This document shows, one piece after another, positions 16,829 to 26,132 of a stretch of DNA of 64,000 nt. The DNA lies in NCBI RefSeq assembly GCF_030915405.1, contig NZ_CP133262.1:124001-188000 (forward strand), written 5' to 3'. Every line of letters starts with the position of its first letter. Within the stretch, counting starts at the first letter, position 1. The translations under genes were made by a program, and so were the position numbers. Source of the stretch: Neobacillus nitrireducens (GTDB taxonomy: Bacteria > Bacillota > Bacilli > Bacillales > Cytobacillaceae). The notes under the pieces are model-generated. The model worked only from the letters and a program-made list of their open reading frames with translations. It made no database searches and was not told the origin of the DNA.

Positions 16829-18313
16829 ATGAAGAATAAAAAAAGGGGAATGGCGATGGTAGCTAGCAGTGTTTTGGCCATGTCTCTATTATCTTTTCCA
16901 ACTAGCATTCACACATCGGCAAAAACACAGACGGTAAGCAAAAACTATTTGATTGCTTATAAGCAGTCATTGCCAAAGAACTATCAAACGGAAATCAATA
17001 ATGCAGGTGGAGAGGTAGTAAAAGCCATTCCAGAACTAGGGGCTGTTGAGGTAAGCTCTACCAACCCTAATTTTCTCACCAAGCTGAATACGACTTCCAT
17101 AGTGGCAGCAAATGTAGAGAAATCGTTTAAACTGGAAGATAGCAACCCAGAGGGGGCGGATGGCCAGCCTGTTACCCTTAATCCGGACCCAAATGGTACA
17201 TATTGGAGTTCGCAATGGGATATTCGTCATCTAACAAATGAAGGGAAATCCTATGCAATTGAATCCGGTGGTACCAAAAAAACCAGCGGCGGTGTGGAAC
17301 ATAAGGCGGTTGTCGGTATCATCGACTCAGGTATCGATGCAGGACATCCAGATTTAAAAGCAAACTTTATCGGTGGTAAAAACTTTGTTCCTGCCGGCGG
17401 CTATTATGGAGATGTTCCGGCAGAGAAGGGGATTCAAAGCGATGTAACTGATACGAACGGTCACGGAACACATGTAGCCGGTTCGATCGCCGGCAATGGA
17501 AAAGTTAAAGGTGTCGGTCCGGACTTGGGAATCCGTGCCTACCGGATTTTTGATGCTAGCGGTAGTGCTCCAACTGGACCAATCGTCGCTGCGATTGTTC
17601 AAGCAGCCAACGACGGGGTGGATGTTATTAACATGTCCATTGGTGGATTTGATAGTTTGAAATATTACTATGAAGGTACTCGTTATAGTGATATTGCAGA
17701 TGTTCTCCTTTGGAAACGGGCCGTTCAATATGCCGTGAAAAAAAATGTAACAGTTGTGGCTTCGGCAGGCAATGATTCTCTCAATTACGCTGATAAAAAG
17801 TCACTTACAGACTATATGAACGCTTCCTATGCAGATTTGGGAATTCAATTTAGCGGCGTAACAATTGAGGTGCCTGGCAGTACTCCTGGAGTAATTAATG
17901 TGTCGTCCTCTAATAAATGGTCAAGCAATAAGCTCGCATTTTATTCCAACTATGGAAATGGATTTATTGATGTAGCAGCCCCTGGAGGAGATAACGGACC
18001 AGTATATGCTTCCACACTAGATTTAAATCAACGTGATTTTACCTATCGAGCACTTTCCACATGGCCACGGTACCTGGAAGCTTATTTCACGATGCAAAAA
18101 AATGAAGGCTATGCCTACTTACATGGAACATCTATGGCAGCGCCAAAAGTAGCCGGAATCGCAGGAGTCATTAAGGCGGCCCATCCAGATTATACTCCAT
18201 CTCAAGTGGAAGCTCTTATCGAAAAAACAGCACTTGATTATGGAAAAACAGGCCATGATGAATTGTATGGATCAGGTGAAGCTAATGCGTTTACGGCTTT
18301 AACAGGTAAATAA
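16829..18313 (+). CDS. Secreted subtilisin-like serine protease (S8)
   Basis: A 494-residue preproenzyme. Residues 1-31 form a signal peptide (basic start, hydrophobic core, then SIHTSAKT). Residues about 35-100 form an I9-like inhibitory prodomain (NYLIAYKQSLPKNYQ). The catalytic domain carries Asp166 (GIIDSGID), His212 (NGHGTHVAGS) and Ser435 (HGTSMAAPKVAG). Asn in ASAGNDSLN is the likely oxyanion residue. TAGGGGAGG precedes the ATG. It should act outside the cell in protein breakdown. The domain has a long insert between His and Ser (about residues 300-420), larger than in classic subtilisin. Confidence 0.93.
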   Translation: MKNKKRGMAMVASSVLAMSLLSFPTSIHTSAKTQTVSKNYLIAYKQSLPKNYQTEINNAGGEVVKAIPELGAVEVSSTNPNFLTKLNTTSIVAANVEKSFKLEDSNPEGADGQPVTLNPDPNGTYWSSQWDIRHLTNEGKSYAIESGGTKKTSGGVEHKAVVGIIDSGIDAGHPDLKANFIGGKNFVPAGGYYGDVPAEKGIQSDVTDTNGHGTHVAGSIAGNGKVKGVGPDLGIRAYRIFDASGSAPTGPIVAAIVQAANDGVDVINMSIGGFDSLKYYYEGTRYSDIADVLLWKRAVQYAVKKNVTVVASAGNDSLNYADKKSLTDYMNASYADLGIQFSGVTIEVPGSTPGVINVSSSNKWSSNKLAFYSNYGNGFIDVAAPGGDNGPVYASTLDLNQRDFTYRALSTWPRYLEAYFTMQKNEGYAYLHGTSMAAPKVAGIAGVIKAAHPDYTPSQVEALIEKTALDYGKTGHDELYGSGEANAFTALTGK

Positions 18314-18334
18314 TTAATATTGCCTTTGCCAAAT

Positions 18335-18347
18335 GGTGCCTGACACC
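18335..18347 (+). repeat. Copy of dispersed GGTGCCTGACACC element
   Basis: GGTGCCTGACACC lies 21 bases after the subtilase stop and before a separate terminator. It matches the element at 2609-2620 at 12 consecutive bases. Confidence 0.5.
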
Positions 18348-18352
18348 AAAAT

Positions 18353-18397
18353 AAAAAGGAAGTCACCTTCGTAAAATGAATGGGACTTCCTTTTTTT
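18353..18397 (+). terminator. Terminator after the subtilase
   Basis: AAAAAGGAAGTC pairs with GACTTCCTTTTT and is followed by further T residues. Confidence 0.75.
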
Positions 18398-18595
18398 GTA
18401 TCTTAATCAAACTTAAAGTGAGAAAAAATCTACTTGGAAATGACTGGTGCTTTTCCACAAGCACAAAAACAGTATGATATAATTTAGTTATAAATAATTT
18501 ATATTTTTAATTCTCAAATTAAATAGGATAAAATAATAGATTAATAATAACCATTCAAAAACGTTTTTGTGTTTTTAAAAGCAGGTGGATACAAA

Positions 18596-21500
18596 GTGAA
18601 GAAACAGAATACAACGAAATATCGTTGTCCGATAACTTTGACTAAGACGGCAAAGGAAAAGATGAGGGAGCTCGGGTTGGATGAGCGATCGTTTTTTTTA
18701 TTGGAGAAATCGTTTCACGTTTATATAGAAAAGTATCCACAGGCAGCAGATCGCACAGTTTCAGTTGCATTGTTTTTTGACAATAAGGCAAACGTAAGGC
18801 TGGCAGATATGTGCAAAGGGCTTGTGGTGGTACTGCATTGTGTAGTCAAACAGGATCGATTTCTTGCGACGAATGTGACGACCAGAGCTGCGCATATCCC
18901 ATTGCAGTCTAATTGGCGCCGCCCAGTAGACCTCACGTTTGATCTGAACGTGCAGATTAATCAACAGGTATCGATTGAATTGCTGAACTTAATTCACAAC
19001 ATGCCGGTTGCGCAGGAAAGCTCAATGTACGTGAAAAAGCGTATAGCGAGTTGGGGAGGCTACTTGAAAATCCAGGAACGGTCTGCGGATATTCCTGATA
19101 TGACATCTCGCTATTCGAGGCTAATATACAATGATGATTTCAGCCGAGTCACGATTATGGGGTGCCAGCTGAATGAAAAGGAATGGAAGTCTCTCAAGGA
19201 TTTGAGTGTTAAGCTCAAGGGAATGGACCAGGATATTGGTAAGGTGCTAAAAGCGAATCGTTCTGCTTCAACGGTTGAAGTGGAATTACACGGTTATATG
19301 GAGGAACAGGCTCGCGGTCAGCGGCTTGACATTCAGCCAAAAGAAGTTACCTTTAGTAATTTTGCTACCTTAAGCCAGGTGAAAAGATTAAGGCAAGGGT
19401 TTAAGCAATTAGAAAAAGGCATGGCTGCGAATCCGGAACTTGAACGCCTTTTATTTGAAAACAAGCCACCGGTCAAAACAGTGAAGAAGCGAGCAACGCT
19501 GCAATTTCATAATCGATTGAATCAGTTCCAGCAAGAAGCAGTTATAGGCGCTATGTCTGCTGAAGACTTATACGTTATTCAAGGACCGCCTGGAACAGGA
19601 AAAACAACGGTTATTTCTGAAATTTGCCTGCAAAATGCCAAGGCGGGGCTGCGCACCTTGGTTGCTTCTCAGTCAAATTTAGCGGTCGACAATGCCCTTG
19701 GTCGATTGCTAGCAAATAAAGACATTCGGATTCTTCGGGTCGGACGGACGGAAAGCATTGAAGAAGAAGGCAAAAAGTTCATAGAAGAAAATGTAGGACA
19801 ATATTGGAAAGATCATACGTTGCATGAAGTTTCTGCCCAATTTGATGCTCGTAAAAAACGAGAAGTAGAAATAGAAGCGGAATGGGTGGCGAATGAACAG
19901 GAACAAGGGCAACTCCAGCAAGTGCTTGAACGAGTAGAGGCGGAGCTCAAAGCGAAAAAGAAAGCAGAACAGCAATATAACGAAATTCAGTATATCCTTG
20001 ATAAGTATAAAAAGGACGTTTTTTGTGCTGAAAAGGAGCAGCAATCAGCACAGCAATATTTGCAGGATATCGGGCAGTCACTACGCCAGTTGAATGACAT
20101 CATTGAAAAAGACAAAACGTTTCTAGCTGGTGAGCCTGACAGTGGCGTGATTCAAAAAGAGTGGGATGCTCATCAACAAGCGATGGTGCGACTACAAAAT
20201 AGCGTTGCCCTTCAAGAGCTTGAAGACGAGATTCATGACAAAAAGCAAACCATGGAACAGGCTTTTGCAGAATGTGAAAAATGGAACGACGCAGTGAAGC
20301 GGACGGGTGCTTTAACAGTAAGAATAACAAATGCCCCAAAAATTGATAACTTAAAATGGATTATTCTGGAACAGAATATTAATCGGTCTGTACGAGTTCA
20401 GCAGTTAATCGAAGAGCTCGAGGGAATCCGCAGAGTAATGGGTCAGTGGATAAAATTAAAAGAATATAATGACACATTAAACCGCGCGATTTTCTTTGTT
20501 GAACAGCTTTTGGAGCGGCAGCACATATCAATCGGCCAGCTACAGCAACGAATGTTACATGGGATTTCCGTTTCTACTAACGCAGTGGAAATTGATCAAT
20601 TTTTAGACCAACTAAGAAGTGAATTTAAGGGAAATTCAAAAATTTACCCGCAGAGACTTGTAACCTATCTTGAAGGATTATACGGTAGGAGACACTTTGT
20701 TTGGCAAAAAACGAAACGCTTAAAGCAGTATGATATGTATAAAAAAATGGCACAAGAGGCCATTAGGCTATTGAAACAGGAAATGATCGAGCAAGTTCAG
20801 TCTATGGTGCAAGAAAATAAACTGATGCACCAAAAGTGGCAAAGGGAGTTAGGGGAGCAGAGCACCAAGCTTACTATTTTACAAAACAAGCATAAAGAAA
20901 TGATGGCAGTCGCAGAAATTATTCCCAACGTAAAAGAATTGCTTCATCAAAAAGAAGCAATAGTGCTAGATTTGCAGAAAAAGAAAGAGCAATATGAGCA
21001 AGCTAAGCTTCGGGTTGAAAGGAATGGTCAAAAACAAGTAAAAGGAGTCCTGCAGCTACAAGAAGCGGAGCAGGAACGGACACAAATCGAAGGCCGTCTT
21101 GCACAACTGTACAGTATGCTTAAAGAAAAGGAAGAAGAACGGGCACCTCTACATGAAATCTTGTCTACAGATCCGGAACAGGAGCATGAAAAGGTATTAC
21201 GGAAATTGGCGAGTAATTCTTTTACACGCGATTCGTTAAAGCTGGAAAAGCAAAAGCTACCGTTATTCCAGTCCATCCAGGGGATGTGGCTTTCCTTGTT
21301 GGAAGAAGCAAGTGATCATGACCTGAATGAAATACGAAAACTTTATGTGCAGCATGCAAATGTGATTGGAACCACATGTGTGGCTTCCGCACGTAAAGAT
21401 TTTATTGAAAGCTACCCTGTTTTTGATGTGGTTATCATTGATGAAGTATCAAAAGCAACCCCTCCAGAGCTGCTCTTGCCGATGCTAAAAGGGAAGAAAA

Positions 21501-22384
21501 TCATTTTAGTTGGTGATCATCACCAACTGCCACCACTGTTAGGAAACGATACGCTGGAGGAAACGCTCCAGGAAATGGCAGAAGAAAGTGAAGACTTTGA
21601 AGGAAAAGCTGAATTAAAAAATCTGTTAAAAGAGTCGCTGTTTGAACGGTTATTTAAAAACCTACCGAAAAGCAATAAAACCATGCTTGCCATTCAATAT
21701 CGGATGCATGAAAACATTATGGCAACGATCACCCAGTTTTATAATCAAGAAAACGAACGACTCCAATGTGGCTTGAAGAACTCTGAGTTGGAACGGGACC
21801 ACAAGCTTGAATCAACGCTCATTCAGCGGAACAATCATCTTCTCTGGCTAGATATGCCGAATGAGCCTGCGTTTTTTGAAGAAAGAATGAAAGGCGGAAA
21901 AAGCCTGTATAACCCGGCCGAATTAAAGAGGATTGGTTCCTTGCTGAAGGAATTGGACGTGGCGGCGGCACAGGCGAAGCAAGAAGGAAGAATGGAAGCT
22001 AATGAGAAAAAAAGCATTGGTGTGATTAGTTTTTATGGAGAACAAGTGAAACGGATTGATCGCATGATTCATCAAGAGCTTCACTTGCCCCACTTAACCA
22101 TTCGCACCGGGACGGTAGACAGGTTTCAAGGCATGGAAATGGACGTAATTCTGTTAAGCATGGTGCGCAATCACGATAATAAAGAGGATGACATCGGCTT
22201 TGCTAAAGATTATCGAAGGTTAAATGTAGCCTTGTCGAGAGCAAGAGAGCTGCTTGTGTTAATTGGTAGTACTAAGATGTTTACCGAGCGGACGAAACAT
22301 AAGGATACTAAACAGATGTACATGCACGTATTAGAAGCCTCAAAAAAACAACAAGGCCTGCGGACGCTTGAAGAGGTGAGATGA
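18596..22384 (+). CDS. Large SF1B (Dna2/Upf1-like) helicase with central coiled coil
   Basis: A 1262-residue superfamily 1 helicase. An N-terminal domain of about 300 residues is unassigned. Walker A GPPGTGKTT is at about 330, followed by the SQSNLAVDNAL motif Ia. A coiled-coil insertion of roughly 500 residues (about 400-900, rich in Glu, Gln and Lys) splits the ATPase domain. Motif II is IIDEVSK near 948, then VGDHHQLPP, QYRMH near 1034, VDRFQGME near 1176 and NVALSRAREL near 1210. GTG 18596 follows AGGTGG; the frame extends 9 codons further without a site. One base separates its stop from the next gene, so the two form an operon. Genes of this build occur in nucleic-acid repair and in phage-defence loci; the role here is unknown. 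Confidence 0.85.
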   Translation: MKKQNTTKYRCPITLTKTAKEKMRELGLDERSFFLLEKSFHVYIEKYPQAADRTVSVALFFDNKANVRLADMCKGLVVVLHCVVKQDRFLATNVTTRAAHIPLQSNWRRPVDLTFDLNVQINQQVSIELLNLIHNMPVAQESSMYVKKRIASWGGYLKIQERSADIPDMTSRYSRLIYNDDFSRVTIMGCQLNEKEWKSLKDLSVKLKGMDQDIGKVLKANRSASTVEVELHGYMEEQARGQRLDIQPKEVTFSNFATLSQVKRLRQGFKQLEKGMAANPELERLLFENKPPVKTVKKRATLQFHNRLNQFQQEAVIGAMSAEDLYVIQGPPGTGKTTVISEICLQNAKAGLRTLVASQSNLAVDNALGRLLANKDIRILRVGRTESIEEEGKKFIEENVGQYWKDHTLHEVSAQFDARKKREVEIEAEWVANEQEQGQLQQVLERVEAELKAKKKAEQQYNEIQYILDKYKKDVFCAEKEQQSAQQYLQDIGQSLRQLNDIIEKDKTFLAGEPDSGVIQKEWDAHQQAMVRLQNSVALQELEDEIHDKKQTMEQAFAECEKWNDAVKRTGALTVRITNAPKIDNLKWIILEQNINRSVRVQQLIEELEGIRRVMGQWIKLKEYNDTLNRAIFFVEQLLERQHISIGQLQQRMLHGISVSTNAVEIDQFLDQLRSEFKGNSKIYPQRLVTYLEGLYGRRHFVWQKTKRLKQYDMYKKMAQEAIRLLKQEMIEQVQSMVQENKLMHQKWQRELGEQSTKLTILQNKHKEMMAVAEIIPNVKELLHQKEAIVLDLQKKKEQYEQAKLRVERNGQKQVKGVLQLQEAEQERTQIEGRLAQLYSMLKEKEEERAPLHEILSTDPEQEHEKVLRKLASNSFTRDSLKLEKQKLPLFQSIQGMWLSLLEEASDHDLNEIRKLYVQHANVIGTTCVASARKDFIESYPVFDVVIIDEVSKATPPELLLPMLKGKKIILVGDHHQLPPLLGNDTLEETLQEMAEESEDFEGKAELKNLLKESLFERLFKNLPKSNKTMLAIQYRMHENIMATITQFYNQENERLQCGLKNSELERDHKLESTLIQRNNHLLWLDMPNEPAFFEERMKGGKSLYNPAELKRIGSLLKELDVAAAQAKQEGRMEANEKKSIGVISFYGEQVKRIDRMIHQELHLPHLTIRTGTVDRFQGMEMDVILLSMVRNHDNKEDDIGFAKDYRRLNVALSRARELLVLIGSTKMFTERTKHKDTKQMYMHVLEASKKQQGLRTLEEVR

Positions 22385-22385
22385 C

Positions 22386-23153
22386 ATGAATAAATTAAAT
22401 AGGCAGTTACGCTCGATCTTACTTGAAAATCCAGCGGTCCAGATCAAGAAGTCCGTTTTGTGGCATTTGCAGGTAAGAACCTATAATGTGTCTTTTAAGC
22501 CGGTTAAGCGGTCTAAAATGGACATTCTCATGAAAATGATGCTTCTCACTTTTGGGCAGACCGAAATCCGGCGAGCAGCCAATTTGTCTGAACTGCTACT
22601 AGTAGAGGAGCTGTTCATTGCAGATTTACTTAAAAAAATGCAGCGAATGGGCTTGATTCGACTGGAAAAGGAAAGCTTCAAACTCACATCAAAAGGGCAG
22701 GACCAGGTAAAGACAGGAATCATTTTAGAGGAAATGGAAGAAGAGTCGACGGTGCTTTCATACAGTCCGGTTCATGATGAGTTTTGGCCAGAGATGACTG
22801 AACCTTTGCCTGAAACAACCGAAGAATTGCCGCTTTTTCGGTATGCAAATAATCAGGACCCTATCAATGTGGGCCGAATTTTGCAAGTTCTCGCCGAGAG
22901 GGAAAACAGGCTGGACGAAGACGGCTTTCAAACAGTCGTGGCGGATGTAAATAGCTTCGACCTACAGAAGGTGGAACACATTCCATGCTTGGAATTTCAA
23001 ATATACAATAAAGAACAAGATATTTTCTACGCGCGCGTCTGGAATACATGGCGCGGGCGTTGGGATGATACACTCGAAAAACAAATAGAAGAGAAGGAAC
23101 GGCTGGAATGGCGGGAAAAATGGATGGCAAAAGATGAGGTTCTGATTAAATAG
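22386..23153 (+). CDS. Winged-helix-like partner protein of the helicase
   Basis: A 255-residue protein I cannot assign to a named family. Residues about 40-105 look like a winged helix: RAANLSELLLVEELFIADLL, then RMGLIRLEKESFKLTSKGQ, which resembles the recognition helix and wing of MarR/ArsR-type folds. The rest is acidic with a C-terminal Trp/Arg/Glu-rich segment. GAGGTGAGATGAC places the ATG one base after the helicase stop, so translation is coupled and the two products probably act together. A palindromic repeat follows at 23159. Confidence 0.7.
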   Translation: MNKLNRQLRSILLENPAVQIKKSVLWHLQVRTYNVSFKPVKRSKMDILMKMMLLTFGQTEIRRAANLSELLLVEELFIADLLKKMQRMGLIRLEKESFKLTSKGQDQVKTGIILEEMEEESTVLSYSPVHDEFWPEMTEPLPETTEELPLFRYANNQDPINVGRILQVLAERENRLDEDGFQTVVADVNSFDLQKVEHIPCLEFQIYNKEQDIFYARVWNTWRGRWDDTLEKQIEEKERLEWREKWMAKDEVLIK

Positions 23154-23158
23154 AATGA

Positions 23159-23207
23159 GTTCAGTCCCCGGTAAACTAAAGCTTTAATGAACCGGGGGAT
23201 TGAACCC
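23159..23207. repeat. Palindromic intergenic repeat, copy 2
   Basis: GTTCAGTCCCCGG and CCGGGGGATTGAACCC flank a core containing AAAGCTTTAA. The order of blocks matches 16552-16603. It lies between the convergent helicase cassette and the cupin gene and probably stops both transcripts. Confidence 0.75.
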
Positions 23208-23229
23208 ATTTTCACATTTTCTATAGCAT

Positions 23230-23751
23230 TCAATTTGGTAAATCTTTGTACGCTAATTTCATAATAATCTCTTCGTGTTGGGGATATTTAAGTAAAAGGT
23301 CATTTTGAGTAAACAATTCAAAGTCTTGGAATTCAAAGCCAGGAGATACCATACAACCCACTAAAGAGTAAGTATCTTTTTCCATTACGGACGACCCAAA
23401 GATTGAATTCTTAGGAACGAACGCTTGTGGAGTTTCTCCATTTTCCAGATTCATTCCTAACTTTAATTCCTCATATTCTCCATTATCATGTATAACATGG
23501 ACTGTTAATGGGCTGCCAGCATGAAAATACCACAATTCATCAGATTTTAATCGATGAAAATGGGATACATCATCCGAAGTCAATAGAAAGTAAATACTCG
23601 TATAAAGCTTTCGCTGTCCTTCAAAATCTACCTCTAATTCATTGTCTGAAATTATTTCCTTAGATGTATAGGTACTTTTGTAATACCCGCCTTCCGGATG
23701 GGAAACAAGTCCAAGATTCGAAATTAATGATTGTATTTCAATTTTGCTCAT
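23230..23751 (-). CDS. Cupin_5 (DUF985) family protein
   Basis: A 173-residue single-domain cupin of the DUF985 type (yeast YML079w-like; enzymatic role unknown, possibly sugar isomerase or epimerase). Seen: LVSHPEGGYYKSTYTSKE, YFLLTSDDVSHFHRLKSDE with the metal-ligand His pair, ELWYFHAGSPL, and VGCMVSPGFEFQDFEL near the end. ATG 23751 follows AGAAAGGAT; the frame can be extended six codons to a TTG overlapping that site. It is monocistronic. Confidence 0.85.
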   Translation of the reverse strand: MSKIEIQSLISNLGLVSHPEGGYYKSTYTSKEIISDNELEVDFEGQRKLYTSIYFLLTSDDVSHFHRLKSDELWYFHAGSPLTVHVIHDNGEYEELKLGMNLENGETPQAFVPKNSIFGSSVMEKDTYSLVGCMVSPGFEFQDFELFTQNDLLLKYPQHEEIIMKLAYKDLPN

Positions 23752-23920
23752 GTCATAATCCTTTCTCAATTGCTTTCTTATTGCATTGCAACAGAAGAAA
23801 AATCAATTATCATCATACGATACATGATAGGATTAATCAAAGCTGGGATTAATCTTTGGAGCATCCAGTTACATAAGATTTTAACTTAGATTCCTTATGA
23901 AATCCCAAATCGGTACAATA

Positions 23921-24028
23921 TTACATACAAGCTTCAAATTCTCTCATAATGTTGTTGATGATTGTTTTCACAGGCAGGATTTCTTTGATTTCATGCACTC
24001 TTGCACCGGCACATACGAGACCATTGTC
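23921..24028 (-). pseudogene. C-terminal remnant of a nitronate monooxygenase-like gene
   Basis: The minus strand reads DNGLVCAGARVHEIKEIL and then PVKTIINNIMREFEACM before a TAA. The pattern G-x-V-C-A-G, then HEIK/PV...I is the usual C-terminus of nitronate monooxygenase / 2-nitropropane dioxygenase-like FMN enzymes. Only about 35 codons remain, without a start, and the remnant abuts the ctaA stop codon exactly. The missing 90 percent of the gene must have been replaced or deleted at this junction. Confidence 0.6.
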
Positions 24029-24973
24029 TTAAACCTCTGTTTTGTTAGGAAGGTTATGGTTAGTTAGTATGCTTAACTTCGTTTTCAAAAAGGCAGCACT
24101 GCCTAAATATACCCGTGTCTCAGCTACAAGGGCGAACAAGAGCGTGCCTGCTGCCAGGTGAAGCATGGCCCATGAGATATCAATAGACGAAGTGATCGTC
24201 AGGACTCCCAATCCTACTTGAATGAGAACCGTTATAGCTGAAAGAATAAGTCGCTTCTGAATTTTCCCATCCCATCCCTTTTTTAAAGACAAAAAGACAA
24301 GGAAGAGGATGTACAATGCTAAAATGAATGCTAAGCCTCTATGAATAGTTTGGATGATTTCTGGCCCCGTCATGGGTAGAAACGAATTTCTACACTGAAA
24401 AGAACCACATATCATTCCCAATGATTCATGCTTTACATATGCCCCAAATCCAAAAAGCAATAGTAAAAGAACGAGTACGATATTGAAGTGTCCTTTTATC
24501 CGTTGTTGTTGGTCAGAACGGTCGGATGGATATGTCTGAATGTCCGCTTTCTCTTCTGCTCGCCGCCAGATCCAGATGAGACTTGCTAGAAAGAGCATGG
24601 CAATAATTAAGTGAATGGCAATGACACTAGTTGGTAAATCTTTTAACACGACTAGTGCGCCTAAAAGCACCTGAATGATAAGCAAAAAAAGCATCCAATA
24701 TCCAACCGCACGAACGGAAGGACTTACTTCGGTACGTAGAATTTTGGCGAATAGCACAAAAGAAATGATTCCTAGAATAGCCCCAATCACTCGATGTGTG
24801 AATTCAATCAACGTTTCTCCATGGAAAGCTGGAACAATTTCACCATTACATAAGGGCCATTCAGGTCCACATCCCATCCCAGACTTTGAAGAAGCCACAT
24901 AGCCCCCAAAGACAATTAATACATATGTAAGTAAAACGGTTAACAACGCTAAGCGCTTGATTGTCACGCTCAC
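24029..24973 (-). CDS. ctaA: Heme A synthase CtaA
   Basis: A 314-residue, eight-helix membrane enzyme that oxidises the C8 methyl of heme O to the formyl group of heme A. Seen: the first Cys pair in GCGPEWPLC (CX6C) within the first extracellular loop, IEFTHRVIGAILG with a heme-ligand His, a second Cys pair in CGSFQC, and QTIHRGLAF with another His. This is the Bacillus-type arrangement. In Bacillus ctaA normally faces ctaB; ctaB is not next to it here. Its product would supply heme A to a terminal oxidase, possibly also to the heme-copper complex encoded 2.3 kb upstream. Confidence 0.93.
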   Translation of the reverse strand: MSVTIKRLALLTVLLTYVLIVFGGYVASSKSGMGCGPEWPLCNGEIVPAFHGETLIEFTHRVIGAILGIISFVLFAKILRTEVSPSVRAVGYWMLFLLIIQVLLGALVVLKDLPTSVIAIHLIIAMLFLASLIWIWRRAEEKADIQTYPSDRSDQQQRIKGHFNIVLVLLLLLFGFGAYVKHESLGMICGSFQCRNSFLPMTGPEIIQTIHRGLAFILALYILFLVFLSLKKGWDGKIQKRLILSAITVLIQVGLGVLTITSSIDISWAMLHLAAGTLLFALVAETRVYLGSAAFLKTKLSILTNHNLPNKTEV

Positions 24974-25119
24974 CCCTCCTTAAAAGTAGCTTATTACGAA
25001 AACATCCCCATGTTCCGTACTACTATTTTTTCCAAAAATTCCTATTGTGAAGAAGATAATTATGAACATTTTGTGAACTAATTTTTATAGAGATACGAAT
25101 AAGAATAGAGTAGTGGATA

Positions 25120-25165
25120 GAAGTAAAAGGGGAGTATATCCTCCTTTGGAAGATATACTCTTTAT
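25120..25165 (-). terminator. Terminator after the FNT transporter
   Basis: GAGTATATC and GATATACTC form a 9-bp stem; on the minus strand it is followed by CCCCTTTTAC. Confidence 0.5.
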
Positions 25166-25176
25166 AAATCTACATC

Positions 25177-26013
25177 TTATTTTGGCACTTGAGTGTTCGT
25201 AACAATGCTAAGATTGTTTTCTGTCCTGCTCTTGTTTTTATGGACCAAATGTAGGGATAATCCAGTAAATAGAAAACCACCGATAAAGTTGCCAATGGTT
25301 ACAGGGATTTGATTCCAAACCCACCAGTCCGTAACCGTGAAATCTGCTCCCATGAGAATCGCAGTAGGCAGAACAAACATATTTACCACTGCATGCTCAA
25401 AGCCGTGTGCAAAAAATATAAATACCGGAAGCCACATAGCCGCAATTTTTCCGATAACAGAGCTGGAAGCAAAGGCCATAAAGGCACCTAAGGTAACCAT
25501 CCAGTTACACAAGATTGCTTTTGTTACCGATAAGATCATTCCATCACTGCCTAAGCTTTTATAAGCGATTGTTTTTCCTTCTCCTACAGCAATGATTTTT
25601 TCAATCATCACTCCTTCCGTCACATGCCCAAGCTTGGTTACAGTCATATAAAATAAGATTCCATAAAAAAAACTACCTAATAGATTTCCAATAAATGCCC
25701 AGTAGAAGTTATAAAACACGTCCTTACAAGTAATTAATCCTCTTAACCTCGCAAGTGGCAGCATAGCAAAATTTCCTGTCACCAGTTCAAGTCCTAACAA
25801 TAAAATCAGGACAAATCCAACTGGAAATACAAAAGCACCGACAATCCCAAGCTTTGTCTCCGTTGCAGCTGTAAAGGCAAGTGTGGTTGCAAATCCTAAA
25901 TATGCCCCAGCCAGTCCTCCCTTTATTAATAACTCTTTAATAGACAAGGATGATTTAAAGGCACCTGTTTTTGCAACATCCTCCACCAACTGCCCAGGTT
26001 TAATATAGTCCAA
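25177..26013 (-). CDS. Formate/nitrite transporter (FNT) family channel
   Basis: A 278-residue pentameric channel-like transporter with six helices. FNT features seen: FAAT-like ATTLAFTAATETKLG, GLELVTGNFAMLPLARL, GNLLGSFFYG, GFEHAVVNMFVLPTAI (with the conserved central His) and IGNFIGGFLFTG. Substrate may be formate, nitrite or hydrosulfide. TTG 26013 is chosen because GAGGTGATTTGC lies directly before it; the frame remains open 22 codons further upstream without a site. Its neighbour upstream is the nitric oxide reductase-like operon, which makes nitrite plausible. Confidence 0.87.
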   Translation of the reverse strand: MDYIKPGQLVEDVAKTGAFKSSLSIKELLIKGGLAGAYLGFATTLAFTAATETKLGIVGAFVFPVGFVLILLLGLELVTGNFAMLPLARLRGLITCKDVFYNFYWAFIGNLLGSFFYGILFYMTVTKLGHVTEGVMIEKIIAVGEGKTIAYKSLGSDGMILSVTKAILCNWMVTLGAFMAFASSSVIGKIAAMWLPVFIFFAHGFEHAVVNMFVLPTAILMGADFTVTDWWVWNQIPVTIGNFIGGFLFTGLSLHLVHKNKSRTENNLSIVTNTQVPK

Positions 26014-26132
26014 GCAAATCACCTCAATTTTTTTTGTAAGTAAGCCTATGTCATAAGCAGAGACCGCTCCAAAGTCCATTAAGTGTTTTTTATAAGGGGG
26101 TTTGAGAAGCTGCCATGTTGAAAAAATCAGGG

